Position numbers and translations under genes: made by a program
The notes under the pieces: model-generated
What the model saw: only the letters and a program-made list of their open reading frames with translations
Database searches by the model: none
What the model was told of the DNA's origin: nothing
Source: Prochloraceae cyanobacterium PL24a_bin.78
Lineage (GTDB): Bacteria > Cyanobacteriota > Cyanobacteriia > Cyanobacteriales > JANQIW01
Direction of reading: 5' to 3'
Assembly (NCBI GenBank): GCA_028281945.1
Contig: JANQIW010000158.1
Location: 21,888-85,887 of the forward strand
DNA: 64,000 nucleotides
Part shown: one piece after another, positions 34,694 to 43,983 of the stretch
Numbering within the stretch: the first letter of the stretch is position 1
How the letters are laid out: each line of letters starts with the position of its first letter

Positions 34694-35467
34694 ATGTTTA
34701 GAAAAAATTTGACTGTTATTACATTAATAACTTTTATTCCTTTCTTAACAGCATGTACAGATTCTCAGAGAGAATCAGCAAAACAGTTAAGGGAATCTTC
34801 CGTTAACTATTTTGAAGCATTTAATGAACATCATAAATGTCTAGAGTCTAAGACTGAAGAAGAGTGTAAACAACATTCAGAAATAGCAGTTGATCATTTA
34901 GAGGAAGGGATAAATACAATAAGTCAAAGTTTACATGAAATCATTGAAGCCTCTAAAGAGGAAGTTTCAAAACAAATAAACAGCTTATCACCAGAACAAA
35001 AAAAACGACTTAAAAATGAAGTATCTGTAGCACAAGCTCAATTATTCCAAACACTTAACTATCCAGATACTATCAAAAATTTTAAGCAAAATTATCCTAT
35101 TTCTATTGTTATTATTGAGCAAGCAAAATTACTCAAAGAACGAGGAATTATTAATGGAAGTCATAGAATAGGACTAATACTATTTGATTCATCAGGAGTA
35201 ATTTCACTAGCAGCTCCTATTCCTAATGCATTAGGGAGTTCTTTTATTAGTATTCCAATATATTTTCCACCAGAAACGAAAACAATAATAATCATTCCTG
35301 AAGAAGGATCTGAAATAAGATTAAATCTTAATAAAGATTTTATATACAATATTGAAGATAAAACTATTGCAATGAAAGATGGAGCTATTCATAATTTATC
35401 AGACTATGGCACTCTTAAAATAATTCAATGGCAAGGTTCACAAGTGATTCTGGATTTTTCTAAATAA
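34694..35467 (+). CDS. Predicted lipoprotein, unknown function
   Basis: A 257-residue protein with a lipobox LTAC, so Cys21 would be lipidated after cleavage by signal peptidase II. The first mature ~100 residues are charged and helical with a pair of cysteines (KCLESKTEEECKQH). The C-terminal half has beta-rich segments (GLILFDSSGVISLAAPIPNALG, TIIIIPEEGSEIRL). I recognise no family. AGGAG ribosome site before the ATG. It follows the large membrane protein gene by 116 bases and converges with the transketolase-like gene. Confidence 0.7.
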   Translation: MFRKNLTVITLITFIPFLTACTDSQRESAKQLRESSVNYFEAFNEHHKCLESKTEEECKQHSEIAVDHLEEGINTISQSLHEIIEASKEEVSKQINSLSPEQKKRLKNEVSVAQAQLFQTLNYPDTIKNFKQNYPISIVIIEQAKLLKERGIINGSHRIGLILFDSSGVISLAAPIPNALGSSFISIPIYFPPETKTIIIIPEEGSEIRLNLNKDFIYNIEDKTIAMKDGAIHNLSDYGTLKIIQWQGSQVILDFSK

Positions 35468-35508
35468 CTTGCATATTGATTACATCTTGATGCCCGAAAA
35501 TGAAAAAA

Positions 35509-35526
35509 GGGTAGAAAAAACTACCC
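35509..35526 (-). terminator. Terminator of the transketolase-like gene
   Basis: GGGTAG-TTTTTT-CTACCC followed by TTTTTTCATTTT on the minus strand, 22 bases after the stop codon; on the plus strand the same hairpin can end the lipoprotein transcript. Confidence 0.85.
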
Positions 35527-35547
35527 CAAAAAACCATATCCAAAAAA

Positions 35548-37746
35548 CTAACCAAGTAATTCAGATGCACGTTTAACAAAAGCATCAGCAGTCAAACCAT
35601 TAAAAGCCATAATTTGACCAGCACTTGAACCAGTTTCACCACGCTTCCAAGCAAAAATATCACGCTTAGAATTGCTACGTAACATAACAGGCTCTAACAT
35701 AGCACTACTTCCACCAGTCACACCAATTAAAACATCTCCACCAAAAAGACCATCAAAACCAGTATCATCTAAGAAAAGAGAATCAGAATCAGTACAAGTA
35801 TTCCAAGCCACATCACTAGGGCGATATAAACGACGAGGATTAATCACAGAAACGATACGCACACCAATACCATTACTTTCTAATTGCTTAGCAGCATCAA
35901 AAACAGGAATCAAAGTCATATCCCCAATTACAGCAAAAACAACCTTCTGCTTACCTTCGCTTTCATATAAAACCACACCACCATCTTGTAAACCTTGACG
36001 AGTTTGAGCCAAAGTAGTTCTTACAGGCAAAGGAGACTTACTAGCAGTAATAGTAATTCCCTTATTTTTTGTACTCAAAGCCCAGTCATAACACACTTGA
36101 ATACTATTAGCATCGCAAGGGAATAAAGGAAAAATATTACCATTACGCATCATTCCTGCAAAATAATTCTCAATTTCAGGACGTTGATGAGTCCAACCAT
36201 TTCGCCCTTGTTCCAAAGCACCTGCCGTAAATAACGTAATAGTAGAAGGTGTGGGACGGCGTAATTCAGCCATTGCCTGAGTAACAGTTTGCCAAATAGG
36301 TAAACCATTCACAACAAATGATTCATAAGAACACCATAAAGTTCTCGATCCAAATAATGCCAAACCCACAGCTAAACCAGCACAAGCATCCTCACTTAAT
36401 GGCTCATAAACTTGACCTCCTGGTCCTTGAAAATAAACATCATCAACCGTTGGATGAAGGATTTTCAAAGCAATATTAATGTTATTAATACCAGAAGCAG
36501 CATTACCATCAGCATTAGTTACTACAAAATTAGCATCTTTTTTACCAACATGAGCAACTAATTCTCCCATTGCTGTGGTAGCAACTTTCTTATCACCACC
36601 AACTGGGAATTCTTCTAAAGGTAATTCTCCTAATTCTGGTAAAGGCAATTCCTGTTCAGTTACTACTGTACGAACCGCAGGACCACCACCGGCACGTTCA
36701 AAATTAGTTCTGACTAACTGCCATGCTTCAGGAGATAAAGCTCTCTCTTGTAAAGCAGATACAATATAATCCTTCTCTAAAGTATCTCCCGGATAAAGAT
36801 TATGGGATTTAGAACCACGTTTATGAACTCCAGCCCCTTTAAGTTGCTTCACAATTAACACTGTTAACTTACCACCAAAAGCAGATTTAGCCGCTTTATC
36901 AGTTCCTTCTAGAATAGCTTTAGTAAATTCTAACCGTTTTTCAAAGGAAAACTTAGTACTATCAACATATTCTCCAGGTTGATTAGCATCATCGAAGTCT
37001 TTCGCATTTATCAAGATCACTTCTTGGAAACCATTACCCTTCCAGTATTGAATCATTTCCTCATTAGATTTAGTGGAAACCATACTATGGTGCTCTTGAC
37101 TAAAACCATTCCAAACTAAGATAGGTAAGAAATTAGTAACTTCAGGGAAAGCAGTATTAAAGTGCCCGAAACTACTCATCACATAAGGCTCACCGATTCC
37201 TCCATCCCCAATAGTTACAGGGAAAAGCACATCACCATGTAATTTAGCACCAGCCATAGCAAAATGTTGCCCTTGCCCTAGAGGCCCTGCGGGATTAAGC
37301 AAACCTGGAATTTGTCCAGATAAATGTCCTAACAATCCGTGCATTTCTCGGAATCTTTCCCCCATTTGTTCCACCGTAGCGATGCCCATTTCTTCCAAAG
37401 AACGATCGAGAAACATATTGCTATAAAAACCTGGGGCGTGGTGACCTACTTCAGTAATAATATTTTTGTGACCTAGCATAACCAAAGCAGCAATTCCATC
37501 AGCGATACTAGCAAATCCCCCTGGATGGCCTGAAGCTTTAGTCGCTGTAGTTTGTAGAGTTAGGTAGCGTAAAGCATCGGCTGCTAATAGAGTTTGAAAA
37601 ACTGCCGCTTCGGAGATAGGAGATTCAATTGCAGTTTTTCCAGAAGGGATAGCTGCATCAGTGCCGTATTTTTCAAATCCTGGTAAATTCTCGCCAAAAA
37701 ATTTAATGCCTTGACAAAATGTAGGTATTTTGCTAGCTACTGTCAT
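35548..37746 (-). CDS. Transketolase-like ThDP enzyme (putative phosphoketolase)
   Basis: A 732-residue thiamine-diphosphate enzyme. ATKASGHPGGFASIADGIAAL (69-89) is the transketolase N-terminal block; the ThDP motif runs from GDG (180-182) to Asn213. FQGPGGQVYEPLSEDACAGLAVG holds the pyrimidine-domain glutamate. It differs from true transketolase by an insertion around 290-390 and by GDGGIGEP at the cofactor motif. It resembles the cyanobacterial family that includes Synechocystis Sll0529, proposed as a second phosphoketolase; I base that on memory and on the overall pattern. Sugar-phosphate cleavage in carbon metabolism is likely, the exact reaction open. Divergent from rpoC1 over 225 bases; a strong terminator follows. 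Confidence 0.75.
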   Translation of the reverse strand: MTVASKIPTFCQGIKFFGENLPGFEKYGTDAAIPSGKTAIESPISEAAVFQTLLAADALRYLTLQTTATKASGHPGGFASIADGIAALVMLGHKNIITEVGHHAPGFYSNMFLDRSLEEMGIATVEQMGERFREMHGLLGHLSGQIPGLLNPAGPLGQGQHFAMAGAKLHGDVLFPVTIGDGGIGEPYVMSSFGHFNTAFPEVTNFLPILVWNGFSQEHHSMVSTKSNEEMIQYWKGNGFQEVILINAKDFDDANQPGEYVDSTKFSFEKRLEFTKAILEGTDKAAKSAFGGKLTVLIVKQLKGAGVHKRGSKSHNLYPGDTLEKDYIVSALQERALSPEAWQLVRTNFERAGGGPAVRTVVTEQELPLPELGELPLEEFPVGGDKKVATTAMGELVAHVGKKDANFVVTNADGNAASGINNINIALKILHPTVDDVYFQGPGGQVYEPLSEDACAGLAVGLALFGSRTLWCSYESFVVNGLPIWQTVTQAMAELRRPTPSTITLFTAGALEQGRNGWTHQRPEIENYFAGMMRNGNIFPLFPCDANSIQVCYDWALSTKNKGITITASKSPLPVRTTLAQTRQGLQDGGVVLYESEGKQKVVFAVIGDMTLIPVFDAAKQLESNGIGVRIVSVINPRRLYRPSDVAWNTCTDSDSLFLDDTGFDGLFGGDVLIGVTGGSSAMLEPVMLRSNSKRDIFAWKRGETGSSAGQIMAFNGLTADAFVKRASELLG

Positions 37747-37913
37747 TATATACCTCGCCTATACTATAATTTAATTATTAATTCATAATTACAGCATTAT
37801 ACCCTCTTGGCAAGGCCCAATTCATTTCTTGATTAAATCTGTGTTATAAAGATACTCTATTGTTGATATTTGATTAAAGATGTTTTATAATTAAGACATA
37901 AATCGAAAAAGCC

Positions 37914-37942
37914 TTGACAAAAAACAAGATATTTAATATAAT
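37914..37942 (+). promoter_or_regulatory. Consensus promoter of rpoC1
   Basis: A perfect -35 TTGACA (37914-37919) and a perfect -10 TATAAT (37937-37942) separated by exactly 17 bases. Transcription should begin near 37949, giving a leader of only about 23 bases. Confidence 0.9.
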
Positions 37943-37950
37943 TTATAGCC

Positions 37951-37964
37951 TGTCAATCTTGACA
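37951..37964. promoter_or_regulatory. Inverted repeat at the rpoC1 start site
   Basis: TGTCAA-TC-TTGACA is a perfect 6-2-6 inverted repeat covering about +3 to +16 of the transcript and ending 7 bases before the ATG. It could be an operator, or a short hairpin affecting ribosome access, since no good Shine-Dalgarno site is present. Confidence 0.5.
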
Positions 37965-37971
37965 AATTAGA

Positions 37972-39867
37972 ATGGCAAATAAAGAAGAAGTAAGATTTGA
38001 CTACGTAAAAATCGGAATCGCTTCACCAGAGCGTATTCGACAATGGGGAGAAAGAACCTTACCCAACGGGGAAGTCGTGGGAGAAGTGACTACCCCTGAA
38101 ACCATTAACTATCGAACCCTAAAGCCAGAAATGGATGGGCTATTTTGCGAGCGCATCTTTGGCCCTAGTAAAGATTGGGAATGTTGGTGTGGAAAATACA
38201 AACGGGTACGTCACCGTGGTATTGTTTGTGAGCGTTGTGGCGTTGAAGTAACTGAATCCCGAGTGCGTCGTCATCGCATGGGTTACATTAAGTTAGCTGC
38301 ACCTGTTACTCATGTTTGGTATCTCAAAGGTATTCCTAGTTATCTTAGTATTTTACTGGATATGCCCTTAAGAGATGTGGAACAAATTGTTTATTTTAAT
38401 TCCTATGTAGTTCTCAATCCTGGTAATCATCCAAGTCTAAGTTATAAACAAATGATTAACGAAGACCAATGGATGGAAATCGAAGAGCAGATTTATGCCA
38501 TTGATTCGGAATTAATAGGAGTTGAAGTAGGAATTGGAGCTGAGGCAGTAGAGCGTTTACTTCAGGAAATCAAACTAGAAGAAGAAGCCGAAAAGCTTCG
38601 AGAGCAGGTTATCGAGAGTAAAGGGCAAAAGCGCGCTAAATTAATTAAGCGTTTGCGAGTGATAGATAACTTCGTGGCAACAGGTTCTAAGCCTGAATGG
38701 ATGGTACTTTCGGTAATACCTGTAATTCCCCCAGATTTGCGCCCCATGGTTCAATTGGATGGAGGACGTTTTGCAACTTCTGATTTAAACGATCTTTATC
38801 GTCGGGTGATTAATCGGAATAATCGCCTATCTCGTTTGCAGGAAATCCTCGCTCCTGAGATTATTGTGCGTAACGAAAAGCGGATGCTTCAAGAAGCCGT
38901 TGATGCCTTAATCGATAATGGTAGACGCGGGCGTACGGTGGTTGGTGCTAACAATCGTCCGTTTAAATCTCTTTCCGATATTATTGAAGGGAAGCAAGGC
39001 CGTTTCCGTCAGAATTTGTTAGGTAAACGGGTTGATTATTCTGGTCGATCGGTAATTGTAGTTGGACCGAATTTGAAAATATTTCAATGTGGTTTACCAC
39101 GGGAAATGGCTATCGAATTGTTCCAGCCCTTTGTGATTAACCGTTTAATCTCCCATGGTTATGTTAATAACATTAAAGCTGCTAAAAAATTAATTCAAAA
39201 GAGCGATCCTTTAATTTGGAAAGTGCTAGAAGATGTAATTTCTGGACACCCAGTTTTACTCAATCGAGCACCAACCTTACACCGTTTAGGGATTCAATCC
39301 TTTGAACCAATTTTAGTAGAAGGTCGAGCCATTCAGTTGCATCCTTTAGTGTGTCCACCTTTCAACGCGGATTTTGACGGAGATCAAATGGCGGTACACG
39401 TGCCTTTATCATTAGAATCCCAAGCAGAAGCTAGATTATTAATGATGGCTTGTCATAATATTCTTTCACCTGCCACAGGCCGTCCCATAATTGCACCTTC
39501 TCAAGATATGGTTTTAGGATGTTATTATCTCACAGCAGAGAATCCTTTTACTCAATTAGATAGAGATCATTATTTTTCTACTATTGAAAGTGCGATTAAA
39601 ACTTATGAAATTGGAGCTATTCCCCTTCATGCTTATGTTTGGGTCAGGTATGATGGTGAAGTAGAAGCTGGAGAACCAGATGATGAAGTAATTAAAAGTG
39701 AAACCTCAGAAGATGGTAGTGTAGTTAAACATTACAAATTCCGAAGAGTTAGAGAAAATGCTGATGGTGAGGTAGTTTCTCAATATATATATACTACTGT
39801 AGGTCGCATTATTTACAATAAAGTAATTAGTGATGCTTTAAGTCTTGATGTTGCTTTCACTTCTTAA
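37972..39867 (+). CDS. rpoC1: DNA-directed RNA polymerase gamma subunit
   Basis: A 631-residue protein corresponding to the N-terminal part of bacterial beta-prime, which cyanobacteria encode separately as RpoC1. The zinc-binding cysteines are in [20 protein letters not shown] (70-90 region) and the catalytic magnesium loop [12 protein letters not shown] is near 464-475. The residues after about 560 form the usual C-terminal extension. rpoB and rpoC2 are not adjacent. It is transcribed alone from a consensus promoter and ends at a strong terminator (39902-39930). Confidence 0.98.
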   Translation: MANKEEVRFDYVKIGIASPERIRQWGERTLPNGEVVGEVTTPETINYRTLKPEMDGLFCERIFGPSKDWECWCGKYKRVRHRGIVCERCGVEVTESRVRRHRMGYIKLAAPVTHVWYLKGIPSYLSILLDMPLRDVEQIVYFNSYVVLNPGNHPSLSYKQMINEDQWMEIEEQIYAIDSELIGVEVGIGAEAVERLLQEIKLEEEAEKLREQVIESKGQKRAKLIKRLRVIDNFVATGSKPEWMVLSVIPVIPPDLRPMVQLDGGRFATSDLNDLYRRVINRNNRLSRLQEILAPEIIVRNEKRMLQEAVDALIDNGRRGRTVVGANNRPFKSLSDIIEGKQGRFRQNLLGKRVDYSGRSVIVVGPNLKIFQCGLPREMAIELFQPFVINRLISHGYVNNIKAAKKLIQKSDPLIWKVLEDVISGHPVLLNRAPTLHRLGIQSFEPILVEGRAIQLHPLVCPPFNADFDGDQMAVHVPLSLESQAEARLLMMACHNILSPATGRPIIAPSQDMVLGCYYLTAENPFTQLDRDHYFSTIESAIKTYEIGAIPLHAYVWVRYDGEVEAGEPDDEVIKSETSEDGSVVKHYKFRRVRENADGEVVSQYIYTTVGRIIYNKVISDALSLDVAFTS

Positions 39868-39901
39868 CTAGTAAATGATTAAGTAATACTTTTTAATATG
39901 A

Positions 39902-39930
39902 AGCATTCAGTTGATTATTTTCTGGATGCT
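39902..39930 (+). terminator. Terminator of rpoC1
   Basis: AGCAT-T-CAG pairs with CTG-G-ATGCT and is followed by ATTTTTTTATTC, 34 bases after the stop codon. Confidence 0.9.
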
Positions 39931-40008
39931 ATTTTTTTATTCTATAATATTTTTAGTATTGTTAAATTTTATATACTAAAAACAATACTGTTAATTTTAT
40001 AGTATATA

Positions 40009-41709
40009 TCAAAACCCCAAATCCGCTTTAGCCGCATCAGCAGTAGCAGCAAGTTCATCATCCGGCATTTCCCTGTAATCTGTAGCACCAATTTCGGCAT
40101 AAAACTGTCGATCGTAGGAACGAGTGCGCACAACTACCGCCATAGGCACCGCATAACCTAAAATTAATGCTTGTTGTTTGGAATCCAACTTAGCTAAAAC
40201 CGATCGTAAACCTTGAGATCCCGACACACCTGTAAAAATAGCATCAATATCCTTATCATCATTCAATAAACAAGTGATACGAGTACCAACTTGAGACATA
40301 ACCTCCTTATCAATTCCTGAAGGACGCTGATCCACAACTAACAAAGTCACAAAATATTTACGCATTTCCCTAGCAATTGTCCCAAAAATAGTTCTATGTA
40401 CCACCTTTGGATCGAGAAAACGGTGAGCCTCTTCGATAGTAATGACTAAAGGATTAGGTCGATCGCTAGGATTTTTCGACTGTAAAAACTTTTCCGCCTT
40501 GTATACATAAGACTTATGGATTCGACGAGTAATCATATTAGTCGCCAACATATAAGAAAGCATATTAGATTGACTGCCAAACTCGATTACCACGTGCTTT
40601 CCCGCATCCAAAGACTGTAAAATTTGGTCAATATAATTATGACGACAACTATTGCGAATATATTTTAATGATTCCAAACGCTTTAACTTCCGTTGCAAAG
40701 CCATAATAGAACTTTGATTACCCTGTTTATCCTGACAAAATTCTTTAATATCCTCATTGGACATATGAAGTAAATGGATAATCCAAGACTTCCCATATTC
40801 AGAAGCCAGAATATTAACATTATCCATGCTAGCCTCAGATAAATTTAACTCAAAAGCAATTAACTGAATATCCTCAATTTCGATTTGATCGAAACCCAAA
40901 TATAATTCTTGAACATTTCTAACCCCACGACGCTTAGTAGATTCAGGATCTAAAGTATAAATTTCCACCAAACCAGGGAAAAGTTGTGCCAAACCCTTAA
41001 CCATATTGACACTCATATCGTTTCCACCTTCTCGGATAGCTTCCCAACCATACTCCGAGTGCATATCAAACATGAGATTAACCCCCGCTCGTTTGCTAAT
41101 AATCCCAGCAAGTAATAAACGAGTTAAGAAAGATTTCCCCGTACCAGACTTCCCAAAAATACCATTACTGCGCTCTACAAAAAGATTTAAATCGATACAT
41201 ATAGGAACTTCCATATCTAAAGGTTGACCTATATTGAACTTGCAACCATTAACATCATCTTCCGAACCAAAAACTCTACGAAAATCGTCTTCTGTCGCTT
41301 CATAAACAGGACTAAAATGACTAGGAATAGTTTTAACTGGTATGAGTGCTAAATTACTCTCAATTCCTTCTGGTAATGAACTATAATCTATTTCATCCGG
41401 ATCTACTTGTTCTGAAGGAGTAAACATTAATTCAGGAGTGATGGTGATATCACCAAAAATATCGTTACCTGCAAGCACTTGCTGCATAAAAAAATCATCT
41501 GGGTGGGGAGGATTGGCTAAAATTCTAGGAGTTGAAGTGCCCAAAGCAACATCAACTAATAATCCAAAAAAACGCGATCGTCTACCTTGAATTACCAAAA
41601 ATTTACCAACTCGCATATCTTCTACAGAGACGTTGGGATATAATCTTACTTCTAATCCTTTAGAGAGGGAACCTTCAATAACGGAGCCTAATGGTTTTCC
41701 TGATTTCAT
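40009..41709 (-). CDS. HerA-like ATPase with HAS-barrel
   Basis: A 566-residue protein of the HerA/FtsK-HerA ATPase superfamily. Residues 1-110 fit the HAS barrel that HerA proteins carry at the N-terminus. Walker A is in GIFGKSGTGKS (183-193); FDMHSEYGW follows at 214-222; Walker B is LVITIEEAHRF near 420; VVDQRPSGIDKEVMSQVGTRI is the conserved sensor/arginine region. Family members act as hexameric DNA translocases, often with a NurA nuclease. No nurA is visible here, so the partner and role (end resection, defence or DNA partition) are unknown. Divergent from the macro-domain gene. Confidence 0.85.
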   Translation of the reverse strand: MKSGKPLGSVIEGSLSKGLEVRLYPNVSVEDMRVGKFLVIQGRRSRFFGLLVDVALGTSTPRILANPPHPDDFFMQQVLAGNDIFGDITITPELMFTPSEQVDPDEIDYSSLPEGIESNLALIPVKTIPSHFSPVYEATEDDFRRVFGSEDDVNGCKFNIGQPLDMEVPICIDLNLFVERSNGIFGKSGTGKSFLTRLLLAGIISKRAGVNLMFDMHSEYGWEAIREGGNDMSVNMVKGLAQLFPGLVEIYTLDPESTKRRGVRNVQELYLGFDQIEIEDIQLIAFELNLSEASMDNVNILASEYGKSWIIHLLHMSNEDIKEFCQDKQGNQSSIMALQRKLKRLESLKYIRNSCRHNYIDQILQSLDAGKHVVIEFGSQSNMLSYMLATNMITRRIHKSYVYKAEKFLQSKNPSDRPNPLVITIEEAHRFLDPKVVHRTIFGTIAREMRKYFVTLLVVDQRPSGIDKEVMSQVGTRITCLLNDDKDIDAIFTGVSGSQGLRSVLAKLDSKQQALILGYAVPMAVVVRTRSYDRQFYAEIGATDYREMPDDELAATADAAKADLGF

Positions 41710-41870
41710 GTTTTATTGTGATATCTAATTTTTTGGTTATTATTTTATTTTTAATTTTGGATTATGGTTTTTATGCACAATTTTCCTAGATTTCAATTCA
41801 TCCTAGGTTGTAAAAATTTGCTTTCTTTAGTATTACATTGTTAGGAAAGTTTTAACACATTAGATCAATT

Positions 41871-42413
41871 ATGAATTTAGCAAATAAACAAATATTAGTA
41901 GTTCAAGGAGATATCACCCAACAAGGAGTTGATGCCATTGTTAACGCGGCTAATAATAGCCTTCAAGGAGGCGCAGGAGTAGATGGTGCCATACATCGAG
42001 CAGCAGGAGAGGAGTTATTAAAGGAATGTCTTACCCTAGGGGGTTGTGCCACTGGAGATGCCAAAATCACTAAGGGATATAATTTGCCTGCTAAATGGGT
42101 AATCCACACTGTGGGCCCTGTTTGGCGAGGTGGTAATAATGGAGAAGATGAATTATTAACTCAATGTTACCGTCGTTGTTTGGAATTAGCCCAAGAGTAT
42201 CAAATCTCTAGAATCGCTTTTCCTGCAATTAGTACAGGTGCTTATGGATTTCCTTTAGAAAGAGCTACAAAAATAGCCATTACTGAGGTTAAAAGTTTTC
42301 TAGAAAAAGATACTTGTATTGAGCAAGTTATTTTCGTTTGTTTTTCTCAAGAATCCTATAATTGCTATCAACAATTGATAAAAAAAATTCTCACTGGAGA
42401 AATAAAAACTTAG
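41871..42413 (+). CDS. Macro-domain protein (O-acetyl-ADP-ribose deacetylase-like)
   Basis: A 180-residue stand-alone macro domain of the MacroD/YmdB type. The ADP-ribose-binding blocks are visible: [18 protein letters not shown] near 10-28, [18 protein letters not shown] near 29-46, and [16 protein letters not shown] near 123-138. Such enzymes hydrolyse O-acetyl-ADP-ribose and remove mono-ADP-ribose from glutamate or aspartate side chains. Full length, cytosolic. It is followed after 48 bases by the phosphate transporter gene on the same strand. Confidence 0.92.
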   Translation: MNLANKQILVVQGDITQQGVDAIVNAANNSLQGGAGVDGAIHRAAGEELLKECLTLGGCATGDAKITKGYNLPAKWVIHTVGPVWRGGNNGEDELLTQCYRRCLELAQEYQISRIAFPAISTGAYGFPLERATKIAITEVKSFLEKDTCIEQVIFVCFSQESYNCYQQLIKKILTGEIKT

Positions 42414-42461
42414 GTATAATTTTAAGATTGTAAAATATTTAATTATTTTCCTAGAAACTAA

Positions 42462-43751
42462 ATGAATACCACAATTATTATAACTGCTTTGTTAGCATTT
42501 TATTTAGCATGGAATCTTGGGGCAAATGATGTTGCTAATTCCATGGGAACTTCCGTAGGTTCAAAAATTCTTACCCTAAGAAATGCCCTAATTATTGCAG
42601 GAATTTTAGAATTTACAGGAGCAGTTATTTTCGGAGAAAAAGTTACTCAAACTTTGGCAGTTGATGTGGCTAATCCTGCTTTATTTGCTCAAAATCCTCA
42701 ATTATTATTATTAGGAATGGTAGCGGTTTTAATTTCTTCTGGTTTCTGGTTACAAATTGCTACAAGTCAAGGTTTACCAGTGGCTTCTAGTCATGCAATT
42801 GTTGGTGCGATCGCCGGTTTTAGTTGGGTAATAGGAGGGAAAGAAGCGGTTGATTGGCAGAATATTTTATTTATTTGTTCAGGATGGATTTTAACTCCAG
42901 TAATTAGTAGTATAATTGCGGCTTTATTTTATAGTTTAATTAGGAATTGGATTTTAAATCGCGAAGATGGTTTATCCCAATTACAAGAGTGGATTCCTTG
43001 GATTAGTGCCACACTTTTGGGAGTATTTGGAGTAGTAGTTTTATATCCATTATCAAATCAAATTTCCTTTTCAACTTTTGGCTTTCCTAAACATAATTTC
43101 CCCATTATTATTGGTAGTATTGCTGCCATTTCTTTAAGTTTAAATAGTTGGCAAAAACTAGAGAAATTAAAAACTCAAGAAAGTAATTCAGAAAGTAATT
43201 CAGAAAGTAATTCAGAAAATAATTCAGAAAATAAATCCCAAAAAACATTAGAAATAGTTTTAGGTAGATTTCAAGTTATAAGTGCTTGTTTTGTAGCCTT
43301 TGCCCATGGTTCAAATGATGTAGGTAATGCCATTGCGCCTTTAGCTACCATTGCTTATATCTTAACTAATAATGCCGTGCCTTTAAACAGTTTAAATATT
43401 CCCCTTTGGATTTTAATTTTAGGAGGGATAGGAATTATTTGTGGTTTAGGATTTCAAGGAAAAAAAGTAATTAATACCATAGGAGAAGGAATTATTCCTC
43501 TCAAACCTAGTAGTGGATTTTGTGCAGAAATTGCTACAGCCACGACAATTTTATTTGCTTCACGTCTTGGTTTACCAGTATCTACATCCCATGCGTTGGT
43601 AGGAGGGGTGATTGGTATTGGCATAATTCAACAGGGAAAAAATTTGAATTTATCTACTATTAAATCGGTGATTTTTGCTTGGGTGATTACTTTACCAATT
43701 ACAGCATTTCTTGGGGCGATAATTTTGAAATTACTGTTAATTTTCTTCTAA
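42462..43751 (+). CDS. Pit-family low-affinity phosphate transporter
   Basis: A 429-residue inorganic phosphate permease. The two PiT signatures are present as an internal repeat: LGANDVANSMGTSVGSKILT near 20-39 and AHGSNDVGNAIAPLATIAYI near 284-303. About 10 hydrophobic helices. The central cytosolic loop (about residues 240-265) holds a Ser-Asn-Glu low-complexity repeat encoded by a 12-base tandem duplication at 43184-43235. Cation-coupled import of phosphate (or sulfate in some relatives) is expected. It converges with the gene at 43984-44817; the hairpin at 43866-43912 lies between them. Confidence 0.92.
   Translation: MNTTIIITALLAFYLAWNLGANDVANSMGTSVGSKILTLRNALIIAGILEFTGAVIFGEKVTQTLAVDVANPALFAQNPQLLLLGMVAVLISSGFWLQIATSQGLPVASSHAIVGAIAGFSWVIGGKEAVDWQNILFICSGWILTPVISSIIAALFYSLIRNWILNREDGLSQLQEWIPWISATLLGVFGVVVLYPLSNQISFSTFGFPKHNFPIIIGSIAAISLSLNSWQKLEKLKTQESNSESNSESNSENNSENKSQKTLEIVLGRFQVISACFVAFAHGSNDVGNAIAPLATIAYILTNNAVPLNSLNIPLWILILGGIGIICGLGFQGKKVINTIGEGIIPLKPSSGFCAEIATATTILFASRLGLPVSTSHALVGGVIGIGIIQQGKNLNLSTIKSVIFAWVITLPITAFLGAIILKLLLIFF
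43184..43235. repeat. 12-base tandem repeat in the Pit gene
   Basis: About four copies of AGTAATTCAGAA and variants encode the SNSE/NNSE run in the central loop. Unit length keeps the frame. Replication slippage is the likely origin. Confidence 0.85.
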
Positions 43752-43865
43752 ATTCTTCTTCTAAATTCTTCTTTTAAATCGAGATAATTTTGAATCGAGA
43801 TAATTTTAAATTGGAATATAATTTATGATTTTAAATTGATTTTAAATAATTTTAATTGTTTGATA

Positions 43866-43912
43866 TTAGGGCTGTTGAGATGATAATTAGATCATTAGAT
43901 TAACAACCCTAA
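43866..43912. terminator. Bidirectional terminator-like hairpin
   Basis: TTAGGG-C-TGTT pairs with AACA-A-CCCTAA, with an inner ATGAT/ATCAT stem, between the convergent Pit and oxygenase-like genes. The T-runs are modest on both sides. Confidence 0.6.
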
Positions 43913-43983
43913 GTTTAAGCCATCCGAGGCATAATCAATCTCCAAATTTCATATTAAAGCATCATTTTGACTGATGTACTATC

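Noticed and set aside
39868..40008. rpoC2 continuing after rpoC1
   Set aside because: The strand ends in a strong terminator and the next gene is an unrelated HerA-like ATPase on the other strand.
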